Shown here one piece after another: positions 8,541 to 15,825 of a DNA stretch of 64,000 nucleotides. Every line of letters begins with the position of its first letter. Position 1 is the first letter of the stretch. A program made the translations under genes and the position numbers. Under the pieces are notes generated by a model. That model was not told where the DNA came from and ran no database searches. It saw only the letters and a list, made by a program, of their open reading frames with translations. The DNA comes from Agromyces hippuratus (GTDB lineage: Bacteria; Actinomycetota; Actinomycetes; Actinomycetales; Microbacteriaceae). The stretch spans positions 2,790,001 to 2,854,000 of the forward strand of contig NZ_JACCFI010000001.1 in NCBI RefSeq assembly GCF_013410355.1, given 5' to 3'.

Positions 8541-10183
8541 ACACCCTGCCGACCCTGCTGCTCGCGCGGTTCCGCCGCGACCGGGTGCAGATCATCGTGT
8601 GGCTCGCGCTCTTCGTGCTGCTCGAGGTCGCCGGCCGGGGCGCCGTCACCCAGACCTATGGCGATGAGGCCGAGCGGGCGAGCGTCATCAGGCTCGTGAT
8701 CATGAGCCCGGCCATCCTGATGCTCCGCGGCACTCCCCAGGGCACCGACCCCGACGCGTTCCAGTTCTTCCTGCTGTTCGGCTTCCTCGGCCTCATGATC
8801 GGCCTGATGATGACGTTCCTCGCCGTGCGGCACACGCGCGGCGACGAGGAGGCGGGTCGCGCCGAGCTCGTCGGCTCGACGCCCGCCGGTCGCATCGCGC
8901 CGCTGATCGCGACGGCGCTCGAGGGCGTCATCCTGAGCGTCCTGGTCGGCGCGATCATGGGCGGCGTGGCCTTCGCGTACGGTGCGGATGTCTCTGGTGC
9001 CGTGCTCTACGGAGCGGCCATGTCGGCCGTGGGCATCGCCTACCTCGGCGTCGGGTTCGCGTGCGCGCAGCTCATGCGCACCTCGCGCGGCGCCAACGGG
9101 CTGGCGGCCGCGATCGTGACCCTCGGCTACGCCTTCCGCGCGATGGGGGATGCCACGGGCACCGTGCAGCCCGACGGCCTCAGCATGGAGGCCGGTTGGT
9201 GGAGCTGGCTGAGCCCCATCGGCTGGGGCCAAGCCGTAGCGCCCTTTACGCACCAGCTCGTGTGGCCGCTGGCGCTCTGCGTCGGCCTCGGGGCGGTGCT
9301 CTTCGCCGCTTCGGCCTGGTTGCAGTCGCACCGCGACCTCGACTCGAGCATCGTGCCCGAACGGGCCGGTCGCCTGCACGCGCCCCTGAGTCTCTCGGGC
9401 CCGATCGGTCTCGTCTGGCGCACGCTCCGCAACCCCGTCATCGGCTGGACCGCCGGCGGTGCGCTCTTCGGCCTCGTGCTCGGTGCCGTGGGGCAGACGG
9501 TCGTGGACCTCGTGGACACGCCCGACGGCGAAGAGGCCGGGCAGGCGATCAACGACACCCTCGCATCGCTCGCGGGACCGAACGCCGAGGGCGGGTTGAT
9601 CGACCTCTTCACGACGGGACTCTTCGCCTTCGTCGGCGTGCTCGCCGCCGTCGGCGGGGTGCAGGCGATCATGCGCGCCCGGCAGGACGAAGTCGGCGGC
9701 ACTGCCGAGCTCGTGCTCGCGGCGCCCGTGTCGCGCTTCCGCTGGTTCTCCGCCTACCTGCTGATCGGCGCGGTCTCGGTCGCCGCGGTGCTCGCCTTCG
9801 CGGTGCTCGGCGCCTTCGCCGGACTCATCGGGTCGCCGGATGCCGGTGAGCGCATGTCGACCGTCGCCGAGGCCGGGCTCGCCCAGCTGCCGGCCTGCCT
9901 CGTGATCGTCGCGGTCGACGCACTCGTGTTCGCGATCGTGCCGCGTGCGTCGATCGCGCTCGGGTGGGCGGTGCTGCTCGTCGCGATCCTGCTCGGGCAG
10001 TTCGGCGGGCTCTTCGGGTTCCCCGAGTGGATGCGCGACATCTCGCCGTTCAGCCACACCCCGATCGTCACGGCCGACACGATCGACTGGACCGCGGCAT
10101 GGGTGATGACGGGACTCGCCGTCGTCGTGGCGGCGGGGGCGGCGGCCCTCGTGCGGCGACGGGATCTGGCACTCGGCGGGTGA
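8537..10183 (+). CDS. ABC transporter permease (polyketide-antibiotic-exporter type)
   Basis: A 548-aa integral membrane protein with about 12 predicted hydrophobic helices in two halves (roughly residues 15-260 and 300-548), each beginning with a cytoplasmic region followed by long hydrophobic runs such as LLFGFLGLMIGLMMTFLAV. Length and duplicated layout match permeases annotated as antibiotic exporters (tetronasin-resistance type), which work as a monomeric double-length permease with a separate ATPase. It starts within the stop of the ATPase gene and is followed 55 bp later by a MarR/GbsR-like regulator. A role in drug efflux is an inference. Confidence 0.87.
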   Translation: MNTLPTLLLARFRRDRVQIIVWLALFVLLEVAGRGAVTQTYGDEAERASVIRLVIMSPAILMLRGTPQGTDPDAFQFFLLFGFLGLMIGLMMTFLAVRHTRGDEEAGRAELVGSTPAGRIAPLIATALEGVILSVLVGAIMGGVAFAYGADVSGAVLYGAAMSAVGIAYLGVGFACAQLMRTSRGANGLAAAIVTLGYAFRAMGDATGTVQPDGLSMEAGWWSWLSPIGWGQAVAPFTHQLVWPLALCVGLGAVLFAASAWLQSHRDLDSSIVPERAGRLHAPLSLSGPIGLVWRTLRNPVIGWTAGGALFGLVLGAVGQTVVDLVDTPDGEEAGQAINDTLASLAGPNAEGGLIDLFTTGLFAFVGVLAAVGGVQAIMRARQDEVGGTAELVLAAPVSRFRWFSAYLLIGAVSVAAVLAFAVLGAFAGLIGSPDAGERMSTVAEAGLAQLPACLVIVAVDALVFAIVPRASIALGWAVLLVAILLGQFGGLFGFPEWMRDISPFSHTPIVTADTIDWTAAWVMTGLAVVVAAGAAALVRRRDLALGG

Positions 10184-10238
10184 ACGCGGGCGCGGGGCAT
10201 CCGCTGGACGCCCCGCTCGTTCTGTGAGGATGGGGAGC

Positions 10239-10706
10239 ATGGCGCGAGACGAACAGGCGATGCACGAGTTCGTCGAGCAGTCCGCCGCGGCGATGGCCGA
10301 GGCGGGCTTCCCGCGCATGCCGGCGCGCGTGCTGATGGCGCTCATCGCCGCCGAGTCGACCGGGCTCACTGCGCGGGAGCTGAGCGACCAACTGGTCGCG
10401 AGCGCCGCCGCGATCTCGGGGGCGGTGCGGTACCTGCAGACGCTGCGCATGGTGCGCCGGGTCTCGCAGCCCGGCTCGCGCCGGGTGCTCTACGAGCTGC
10501 CCGAGCACGCCTGGTACACGGTGACGATGGGCAAGAACCCGCTCTACGACCACCTCGAGGCGCTCGCGTCGAAGGCGGTCGCCGCGATCGACGATCCCGA
10601 CTCGCTCGCCTCCCAGCGCATCGCCGAGATGAGCGACTTCTTCCTCTTCATCCAGCGCCGGATGCCCGAGCTGCTCGTCGAGTGGCGCGCCGAGCGCGGG
10701 GCGTGA
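10239..10706 (+). CDS. MarR/GbsR-like winged-helix transcriptional regulator
   Basis: A 155-aa regulator with a winged-helix core: GFPRMPARVLMALIAAE, then LTARELSDQLVASAAAISGAVRYLQTL as recognition helices, a wing around RRVSQPGSRRVLYEL, and a helical C-terminal dimerisation part. The layout resembles GbsR/MarR-like regulators beside ABC exporters in actinobacteria. The ATG at 10239 is preferred because it lies 7 nt after a TGAGGAT -10-like stretch; an ATG at 10230 and a GTG at 10224 are alternatives. It is the third gene of the exporter operon and the natural candidate to bind the palindrome at 7563-7578. Confidence 0.82.
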   Translation: MARDEQAMHEFVEQSAAAMAEAGFPRMPARVLMALIAAESTGLTARELSDQLVASAAAISGAVRYLQTLRMVRRVSQPGSRRVLYELPEHAWYTVTMGKNPLYDHLEALASKAVAAIDDPDSLASQRIAEMSDFFLFIQRRMPELLVEWRAERGA

Positions 10707-10727
10707 GCGGGCGCGTCGACGTGGTGC

Positions 10728-12095
10728 TCAGCGCCCCGCGCCGACGACCATCCACGCCGCGCTGCGCGCTCGGAGCCCGAGCGTGACCGCCCGCGCCCCG
10801 AGGTAGCCGATCGCGAACGCCGCCATGAGCCACGCCGGTCCGGCGGCGCCGGGCGGGGCGACGGCGACCACCCAGAGGGCCAGCGGCACGAACACGACGA
10901 GGTTCACGATGCCAGTCCATGCGAGGTACCGGGCGTCGCCGGCGCCGATGAGCACGCCGTCGAGCACGAACACGACGCCGCCGAGCGGGGCCGAGAGCGC
11001 GAGCACCACGAGCGTCGGGGGAAGGAGCGCCGCGACATCCGCCGAGCTCGTGAACAGCCCCGGCAGCACCCACGCGGTCGAGAGCAGCAGCACCCCGATG
11101 ACGCCGCCGCTTCCGACGCCCCACTGCAGGCAGCGCTTCAGCACCGCGCGCACCCCGGCGAGGTCGCCCGCGCCGAGATCGCGGCCGACGAGCGCCTGCG
11201 CCGCGATCGCGAGGGCGTCGAGCGCGAAGCCCATCGTGAAGTAGAGGGTCATCGCGACCTGGAACGCGGCGAGCTCGTTCGAACCGAGCGAGGTCGCCGC
11301 CCAGGTCGCGAGCAGCAGTGCGAGCCGCAGGCTCAGCGTGCGGAGGAACAGCCAGCCACCGGATGCCGCGCCGCGCAGCACTCCCGCATGATGCGGCCAG
11401 GGGCTCGCACCGGCCCGGGCGGCATGCCGCGCGACGACGACGAGGTAGACGGCGACCATGCCCCACTGCGCTACGACGGTGCCGAGGGCCGAGCCCGCGA
11501 TGCCCCAGCCGGCGACGTAGATGAACACGTAGTTCAGCGCGATGTTCACGGCGAAGCCGATGCCCGCGACCCAGAGCGGCGTGCGCGTGTCCTGGAGGCC
11601 GCGCAGCAGGCCCGTGGCGGCGAACACGATGAGCATCGCGGGCAGCCCCGCCATCGAGATCGACAGGTAGACGGATGCCTCGTTCGTCACCGCCTCGGAG
11701 GCGCCGAAGAGCCCGACGAGCGCGGGTGCGGCGAACCATCCGGCGATGGCGAGCACGACGCCGATGCCGAGTGCGAGCCACAGCCCGTCGATGCCCGAAG
11801 CGACCGCGCCCCGCACATCGCCGAGTCCGACCCTGCGCGCGACCGCCGGTGTCGTTGCGTAGGCGAGGAAGACCATGAGGCCGATGATCGTCTGCAGCAC
11901 CGCGCTCGCGAGACCGAGCCCGGCGAGGGGCGTGGCGCCGAGGTGGCCGATCATCGCGGTGTCGGCGAGGAGGAAGAGCGGTTCGGCGATGAGCGCGCCG
12001 AGTGCGGGCACCGCGAGGCGCAGGATCTCGCGGTCGACGCCTGGACCGGGGGGTCGCGCGACCGCCTGCGGGCTGGATGCGTCGGAGTTCTTCAT
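10728..12095 (-). CDS. MATE family efflux transporter (DinF-like)
   Basis: A 455-aa multidrug and toxic compound extrusion protein with 12 hydrophobic segments in two homologous halves. The first contains LAVPALGALIAEPLFLLADTAMIGHLGATPLAGLGLA, the classic MatE start; the second half has GFALDALAIAAQALVGRDLGAGD. These proteins export cationic drugs or metabolites using Na+ or H+. The ATG at 12095 has a TAGGCT -10 box ending 10 nt upstream, giving a leader of only a few bases. The gene converges on the regulator at 10239 with a 21-bp gap. Substrate unknown. Confidence 0.9.
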   Translation of the reverse strand: MKNSDASSPQAVARPPGPGVDREILRLAVPALGALIAEPLFLLADTAMIGHLGATPLAGLGLASAVLQTIIGLMVFLAYATTPAVARRVGLGDVRGAVASGIDGLWLALGIGVVLAIAGWFAAPALVGLFGASEAVTNEASVYLSISMAGLPAMLIVFAATGLLRGLQDTRTPLWVAGIGFAVNIALNYVFIYVAGWGIAGSALGTVVAQWGMVAVYLVVVARHAARAGASPWPHHAGVLRGAASGGWLFLRTLSLRLALLLATWAATSLGSNELAAFQVAMTLYFTMGFALDALAIAAQALVGRDLGAGDLAGVRAVLKRCLQWGVGSGGVIGVLLLSTAWVLPGLFTSSADVAALLPPTLVVLALSAPLGGVVFVLDGVLIGAGDARYLAWTGIVNLVVFVPLALWVVAVAPPGAAGPAWLMAAFAIGYLGARAVTLGLRARSAAWMVVGAGR

Positions 12096-12143
12096 GTGCC
12101 CGACGAGCCTACGTCGCACCGCTGGCGGAACTCGACCTCGGTC

Positions 12144-12149
12144 TAGAGT
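12144..12149 (+). promoter_or_regulatory. Leaderless -10 box for the K+ uptake operon
   Basis: TAGAGT, ending 6 nt before the GTG start at 12156. Matches the TANNNT-plus-6/7-nt pattern seen at many genes in this window. Confidence 0.5.
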
Positions 12150-12155
12150 ACGGAG

Positions 12156-13532
12156 GTGACCAAACTTGGGGCGGCGAGGGCCCGACGGCGGACGCTCCGG
12201 CTCCGCGCGCTCCGGTTGCACCCCGCACAGGCCGTGGTCGTCGGATTCGCCGCCGCGATCCTGGTCGGCACCTTCTTGCTCATGCTGCCGATCGCCAAGG
12301 CCGGTCCTGGTGGTGCAGGGTTCATCGAGGCGCTGTTCACCGCGACATCCGCTGTCTGCGTGACGGGCCTCACGGTGGTCGACACCCTGGTGTACTGGAC
12401 GCCGTTCGGGCAGGTCGTCATCATGCTGCTGATCCAGTTGGGCGGCCTCGGCATCATGATCTTCGCCTCGCTCATCGGCCTGGTGCTCGCGCGCAAGCTC
12501 TCGGTGCGCTCGCGACTGAACGCCGCGGCCGAGGCGAAGGCAGTCGGACTCGACGACGTGCGGGGACTCGTGCGGGGCATCGTGCTGATCTCGCTCGCGA
12601 TCGAAGCGGGCACCTTCGTGCTGCTGTTCCTGCGATTCGTGTTCGGCTACGGCTACGACGTCGGCCAGGCGGCCTGGTACGGCGCCTTCCACGCCGTCTC
12701 CGCGTTCAACAACGCCGGATTCGCGCTCTACAGCGACAACCTGATGGGGTTCGTGAGCGACCCCTGGATCTGCCTGCCGATCGCCGCCGCGATCATCCTC
12801 GGCGGTCTCGGGTTCCCGGTGATCATGCAGTTGCGCAAGGAGTTCACGAAGCCGCTGCACTGGTCGATGAACACGAAGCTCGTGCTGTGGGGCACCGTCG
12901 TGCTGCTCGTCGCGGGCACCGTCTACATCACCGTCATCGAATGGAACAACCCCGCGACGCTCGGCGCCCTCGACCCCGCCGCGCGCGTGCTCACGGGCTT
13001 CTTCCACTCCGTGCAGACCCGCACCGCGGGGTTCAACGCGCTCGACATCGGTGTGATGCGCGACGAGACGTGGCTCGGCATGGACGTGCTGATGTTCATC
13101 GGCGGCGGCCCGGCCGGCACGGCGGGCGGCATCAAGGTCACCACCTTCGCGGTGCTGTACTTCATCATGCTCACCGAGCTCCGCGGCGAGGGCGCGGTGA
13201 ACATCTTCGGCAAGCGCCTCTCGCGCGCGGTGCACCGGCAGGCGATCACCGTCGTGCTGCTCGCCGTCGCCGCGGTCATGGTGGCGACCGTCGCCCTCAT
13301 GCTCATCTCCGGCGAAGACCTCGACCGTATGCTCTTCGAGGCGATCTCTGCGTTCGGCACGGTCGGGCTCTCGACCGGCGTCACACCGGGCCTGCCCGAC
13401 CCGGCCAAGCTCGTGCTCGTGCTGCTGATGTTCATCGGCCGACTCGGGCCGCTCACTCTCGGCAGCGCGATCGCCCTGCGCGAGCGCCCACTGCTCTACG
13501 AATATCCCAAGGAGAGGCCGGCCATTGGCTAG
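12156..13532 (+). CDS. TrkH/KtrB family potassium uptake channel subunit
   Basis: A 458-aa membrane subunit of a Trk/Ktr K+ transporter, built from four M1-P-M2 pore repeats. Seen pore segments: ATSAVCVTGLTVVDT, FHAVSAFNNAGFAL, FHSVQTRTAGFNALD and ISAFGTVGLSTGVTPGL, each with the filter glycine. It starts with GTG, 6 nt after a TAGAGT -10 box. The next gene encodes the cytoplasmic NAD-binding regulatory partner, and its start overlaps this stop, so the two form a complete system. The short N-terminus and length fit KtrB-like proteins better than the longer E. coli TrkH. Confidence 0.93.
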   Translation: MTKLGAARARRRTLRLRALRLHPAQAVVVGFAAAILVGTFLLMLPIAKAGPGGAGFIEALFTATSAVCVTGLTVVDTLVYWTPFGQVVIMLLIQLGGLGIMIFASLIGLVLARKLSVRSRLNAAAEAKAVGLDDVRGLVRGIVLISLAIEAGTFVLLFLRFVFGYGYDVGQAAWYGAFHAVSAFNNAGFALYSDNLMGFVSDPWICLPIAAAIILGGLGFPVIMQLRKEFTKPLHWSMNTKLVLWGTVVLLVAGTVYITVIEWNNPATLGALDPAARVLTGFFHSVQTRTAGFNALDIGVMRDETWLGMDVLMFIGGGPAGTAGGIKVTTFAVLYFIMLTELRGEGAVNIFGKRLSRAVHRQAITVVLLAVAAVMVATVALMLISGEDLDRMLFEAISAFGTVGLSTGVTPGLPDPAKLVLVLLMFIGRLGPLTLGSAIALRERPLLYEYPKERPAIG

Positions 13533-14223
13533 ATTCCCGTTCTTCGGAGGTGACCCCTCGCGCCGCATCGCCGAGGCCGATTCGGTCGCCGTCATCGGGC
13601 TCGGCCGGTTCGGCAGCGCCCTCGCGCTCGAGCTGATGGCCGGAGGCACCGAGGTGCTCGGCATCGATGTCGACGAGACGCTGGTGCAGTTGATGAACGG
13701 CCGGCTCACGCAGGTGGTGCGTGCCGACTCCACGAAGGAGGAGGCGCTGCGACAGCTCGCCGTCGACGAGTTCGACCGGGTCGTGGTCGCGATCGGCGAC
13801 GACATCTCGGCGTCGATCCTGACCTGCTCCGTGTTGCTCAGCATGAAGATCCCCGTGATCTGGGCCAAGGTCGTCGACGACCGTCACGGCCTCATCCTCG
13901 AGCAGCTCGGCGTGCACCACGTGATCTACCCCGAGAAGGACATGGGGCGCCGCGTCGCGCACCTCGTGCGCGGCGCGGCGCTGGACTACATCGAGGTCGA
14001 GCCGGGCTACGCCCTGGTGAAGTCCGCCGCCCCGGCGATACTCATCGGAAAGCGACTGGGCGACACCGGGCTCCGCACCGAGCACGACGTCACGGTCGCC
14101 GCGTTCAAGCGAGCCGGCGAGCAGTGGCGCAATGCCGACGCCGACACGGTGCTGCACGCCGGAGACACCATCCTCGTCGTCGGGCCGACCGCGAGCGCCG
14201 AGAGCTTCGCCCAGCTGCGCTGA
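13525..14223 (+). CDS. TrkA/KtrA family K+ uptake regulatory protein (RCK domains)
   Basis: A 232-aa cytoplasmic gating subunit. The N-terminal Rossmann RCK_N domain has the dinucleotide motif GLGRFGSALALEL followed by the acidic EVLGIDVDE; the RCK_C domain occupies about residues 140-232. It binds nucleotide and controls the TrkH-type channel encoded just upstream. The start is TTG at 13525, inside the 3' end of the channel gene, with AAGGAG at 13510-13515 as ribosome site. Overlap by eight bases implies translational coupling. Confidence 0.92.
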   Translation: MARFPFFGGDPSRRIAEADSVAVIGLGRFGSALALELMAGGTEVLGIDVDETLVQLMNGRLTQVVRADSTKEEALRQLAVDEFDRVVVAIGDDISASILTCSVLLSMKIPVIWAKVVDDRHGLILEQLGVHHVIYPEKDMGRRVAHLVRGAALDYIEVEPGYALVKSAAPAILIGKRLGDTGLRTEHDVTVAAFKRAGEQWRNADADTVLHAGDTILVVGPTASAESFAQLR

Positions 14224-14523
14224 ATCGCGCGGGCTCAGGCGAGGGACGCGAGCGGAGCGGCGTCGAGCAGCTCGATCGCGCACTTCCGCTGCACATGCTG
14301 CGAGAGCACGACGATTCCTCCGAGCGCCGACCTGGTCGTTCCGCGCACACCATGGCCGATTCCGGTGCATCGTGGAATGGATTCAGGTCCGCTCCGGCCG
14401 TTCGCGCCGAGATCCGCTCCGAATGCCATGTGTCCGAACGCCATCCGTGCCGTAAGCTTCTGGCCAATCAGTGAAGATACGTTTCGTATGTTGCGCACGA
14501 GTGGTGCAGTGAGGGGATGACCG
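14224..14523. other. 300-bp gap with a palindrome but no convincing gene
   Basis: No supported coding region. Near the right end lies ATACGTTTCGTAT (14477-14489), two perfect 5-bp arms around TTT, placed about 35-45 bp before the next gene in a position suited to an operator. GAGGGG at 14511-14516 is the ribosome site for the gene at 14524. Base composition of this gap is slightly less GC-rich than the genes around it. Confidence 0.45.
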
Positions 14524-15726
14524 ATGACGGCGGAGACGAGAGTGGAAGCGACGCGGACGACCGCGAGCGGTGCCGATCCGAGGCTCGGCGCAGCGCGCAT
14601 CCACGTGATCGACGTCGCCGACGGCCGGGTCGTCTTCGATCGCGACGGCGACCTCCCGGGTCCGACCGCGAGCGTCCTGAAGCTCCTCACCTCGGCAGCG
14701 GCCCTCGCCGCCCTCGGCCCCGACCACCGCATCGCGACGAGGGTGGTCGCCGGCGCCGAGCCCGGTGAGATCGTGCTCGTGGGCGGCGGCGACGTCACCC
14801 TGACCCGGCTCCCCGTGGGAACCGCCTCGTTCTACCGCGCCTCTGCGCATCTCGAGACCCTCGCAGACGCCGTGCTCGCGGCGATCGGCGAGGGCGTGCT
14901 CGACCGACTCGTGCTCGACGACTCCCTGTTCGCGGGGGACGCCTGGTTGCCGGAATGGGACGACGAGGGCCGGAGCCCCGAGGGGTACATCCCCTTCATC
15001 ACGGCGCTCCAGGTCGACGGCGACCGTGACGACCCGACGATCGACGACACACCGAGGAGCGAGGACCCGGTGGGGCGCGCCGGCACGGCGTTCGCGGACC
15101 TCATCGGTCGTGGCCGCGACATCCGGATCTCACGCGGTCGCGCCGCCCCCTCCGCCGAGGTGCTCGCGGAGGTCTTCTCCCCGCCGCTGTCGGAGCTCAT
15201 CCGCTTCGGCCTCGAGACATCCGACAATGCGCTCATGGAATCGCTCGCGCGGCTGTCGGCGATCGCCATCGGCGAGTCGGCCGACTTCGCCGGGGTCTCG
15301 CGCGCGATCCCCGCGCTGCTCGCGCGCTACGGACTGCCGGTCGAGGTGCTGACCGTTCGCGACGGTTCGGGCCTCAGCGATCGCAACTCGGTGCCCGCGC
15401 GCTTCGTGGCCGAACTGCTGGTGCAGGCGCATCGGCGTGAGCACGGGCTCGGCGTGATCGACGACATGCTGCCGGCGACCGGGCCGAACGGCACCTTCAA
15501 CCGGAAGCGCTTCACGGGCGACGACGCGATCGTCGGCGATGCCGTTCGCGCGAAGACCGGCTACATCAACATCGTGTGCTCCCTGGGCGGGATCGTGCGG
15601 GCCGCCGATGGAACCGAGCTCGCATTCGCGGTCTACGCGGTCGGCGAGATGATGGGCGACCCGGCGCGCGCCGCGATCGACGCGTTCGTCGCGAGCCTGT
15701 ACCTCGACGGCGCCGAGGCGGCCTGA
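14524..15726 (+). CDS. PBP4-type D-alanyl-D-alanine carboxypeptidase family protein (S13), no signal peptide
   Basis: A 400-aa protein with all three penicillin-binding catalytic motifs of family S13: SVLK (S50-K53), SDN (S233-N235) and KTG (K344-G346 in AKTGYIN). Known members hydrolyse D-Ala-D-Ala cross-links outside the membrane. This protein, however, begins METHR-like polar sequence without any hydrophobic signal peptide, and the catalytic Ser lies only 50 residues from the N-terminus. It is also short for DacB. GAGGGG lies seven bases before the ATG, supporting the start. Either export is Sec-independent or the protein has been repurposed in the cytoplasm. Confidence 0.8.
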   Translation: MTAETRVEATRTTASGADPRLGAARIHVIDVADGRVVFDRDGDLPGPTASVLKLLTSAAALAALGPDHRIATRVVAGAEPGEIVLVGGGDVTLTRLPVGTASFYRASAHLETLADAVLAAIGEGVLDRLVLDDSLFAGDAWLPEWDDEGRSPEGYIPFITALQVDGDRDDPTIDDTPRSEDPVGRAGTAFADLIGRGRDIRISRGRAAPSAEVLAEVFSPPLSELIRFGLETSDNALMESLARLSAIAIGESADFAGVSRAIPALLARYGLPVEVLTVRDGSGLSDRNSVPARFVAELLVQAHRREHGLGVIDDMLPATGPNGTFNRKRFTGDDAIVGDAVRAKTGYINIVCSLGGIVRAADGTELAFAVYAVGEMMGDPARAAIDAFVASLYLDGAEAA

Positions 15727-15812
15727 AGCCCGGGAGATCGGGAAACCTGCGAGGTCGCCGGACGCCCGCGCGTCGCCCGCATCCGGAGTGCCCGATCGTC
15801 GGCACCCGCGCT

Positions 15813-15818
15813 TAGGGT
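15813..15818 (+). promoter_or_regulatory. Leaderless -10 box for the M13 peptidase gene
   Basis: TAGGGT, ending 7 nt before the ATG at 15826. Confidence 0.5.
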
Positions 15819-15825
15819 GGAGGGC

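Noticed and set aside
10728..13868. A minus-strand frame of over 1000 codons covering the MATE gene and the antisense of the K+ channel gene
   Set aside because: Only the part to 12095 has protein-family sequence. The rest is low-complexity His/Arg/Glu translation opposite a clear TrkH gene, as expected for high-GC DNA.
14235..14429. A possible 64-codon minus-strand gene in the gap before the PBP4-like gene
   Set aside because: No ribosome site or recognisable homology, and it contains a short internal repeat (MAFGHMAFGADLG). Too weak to call.
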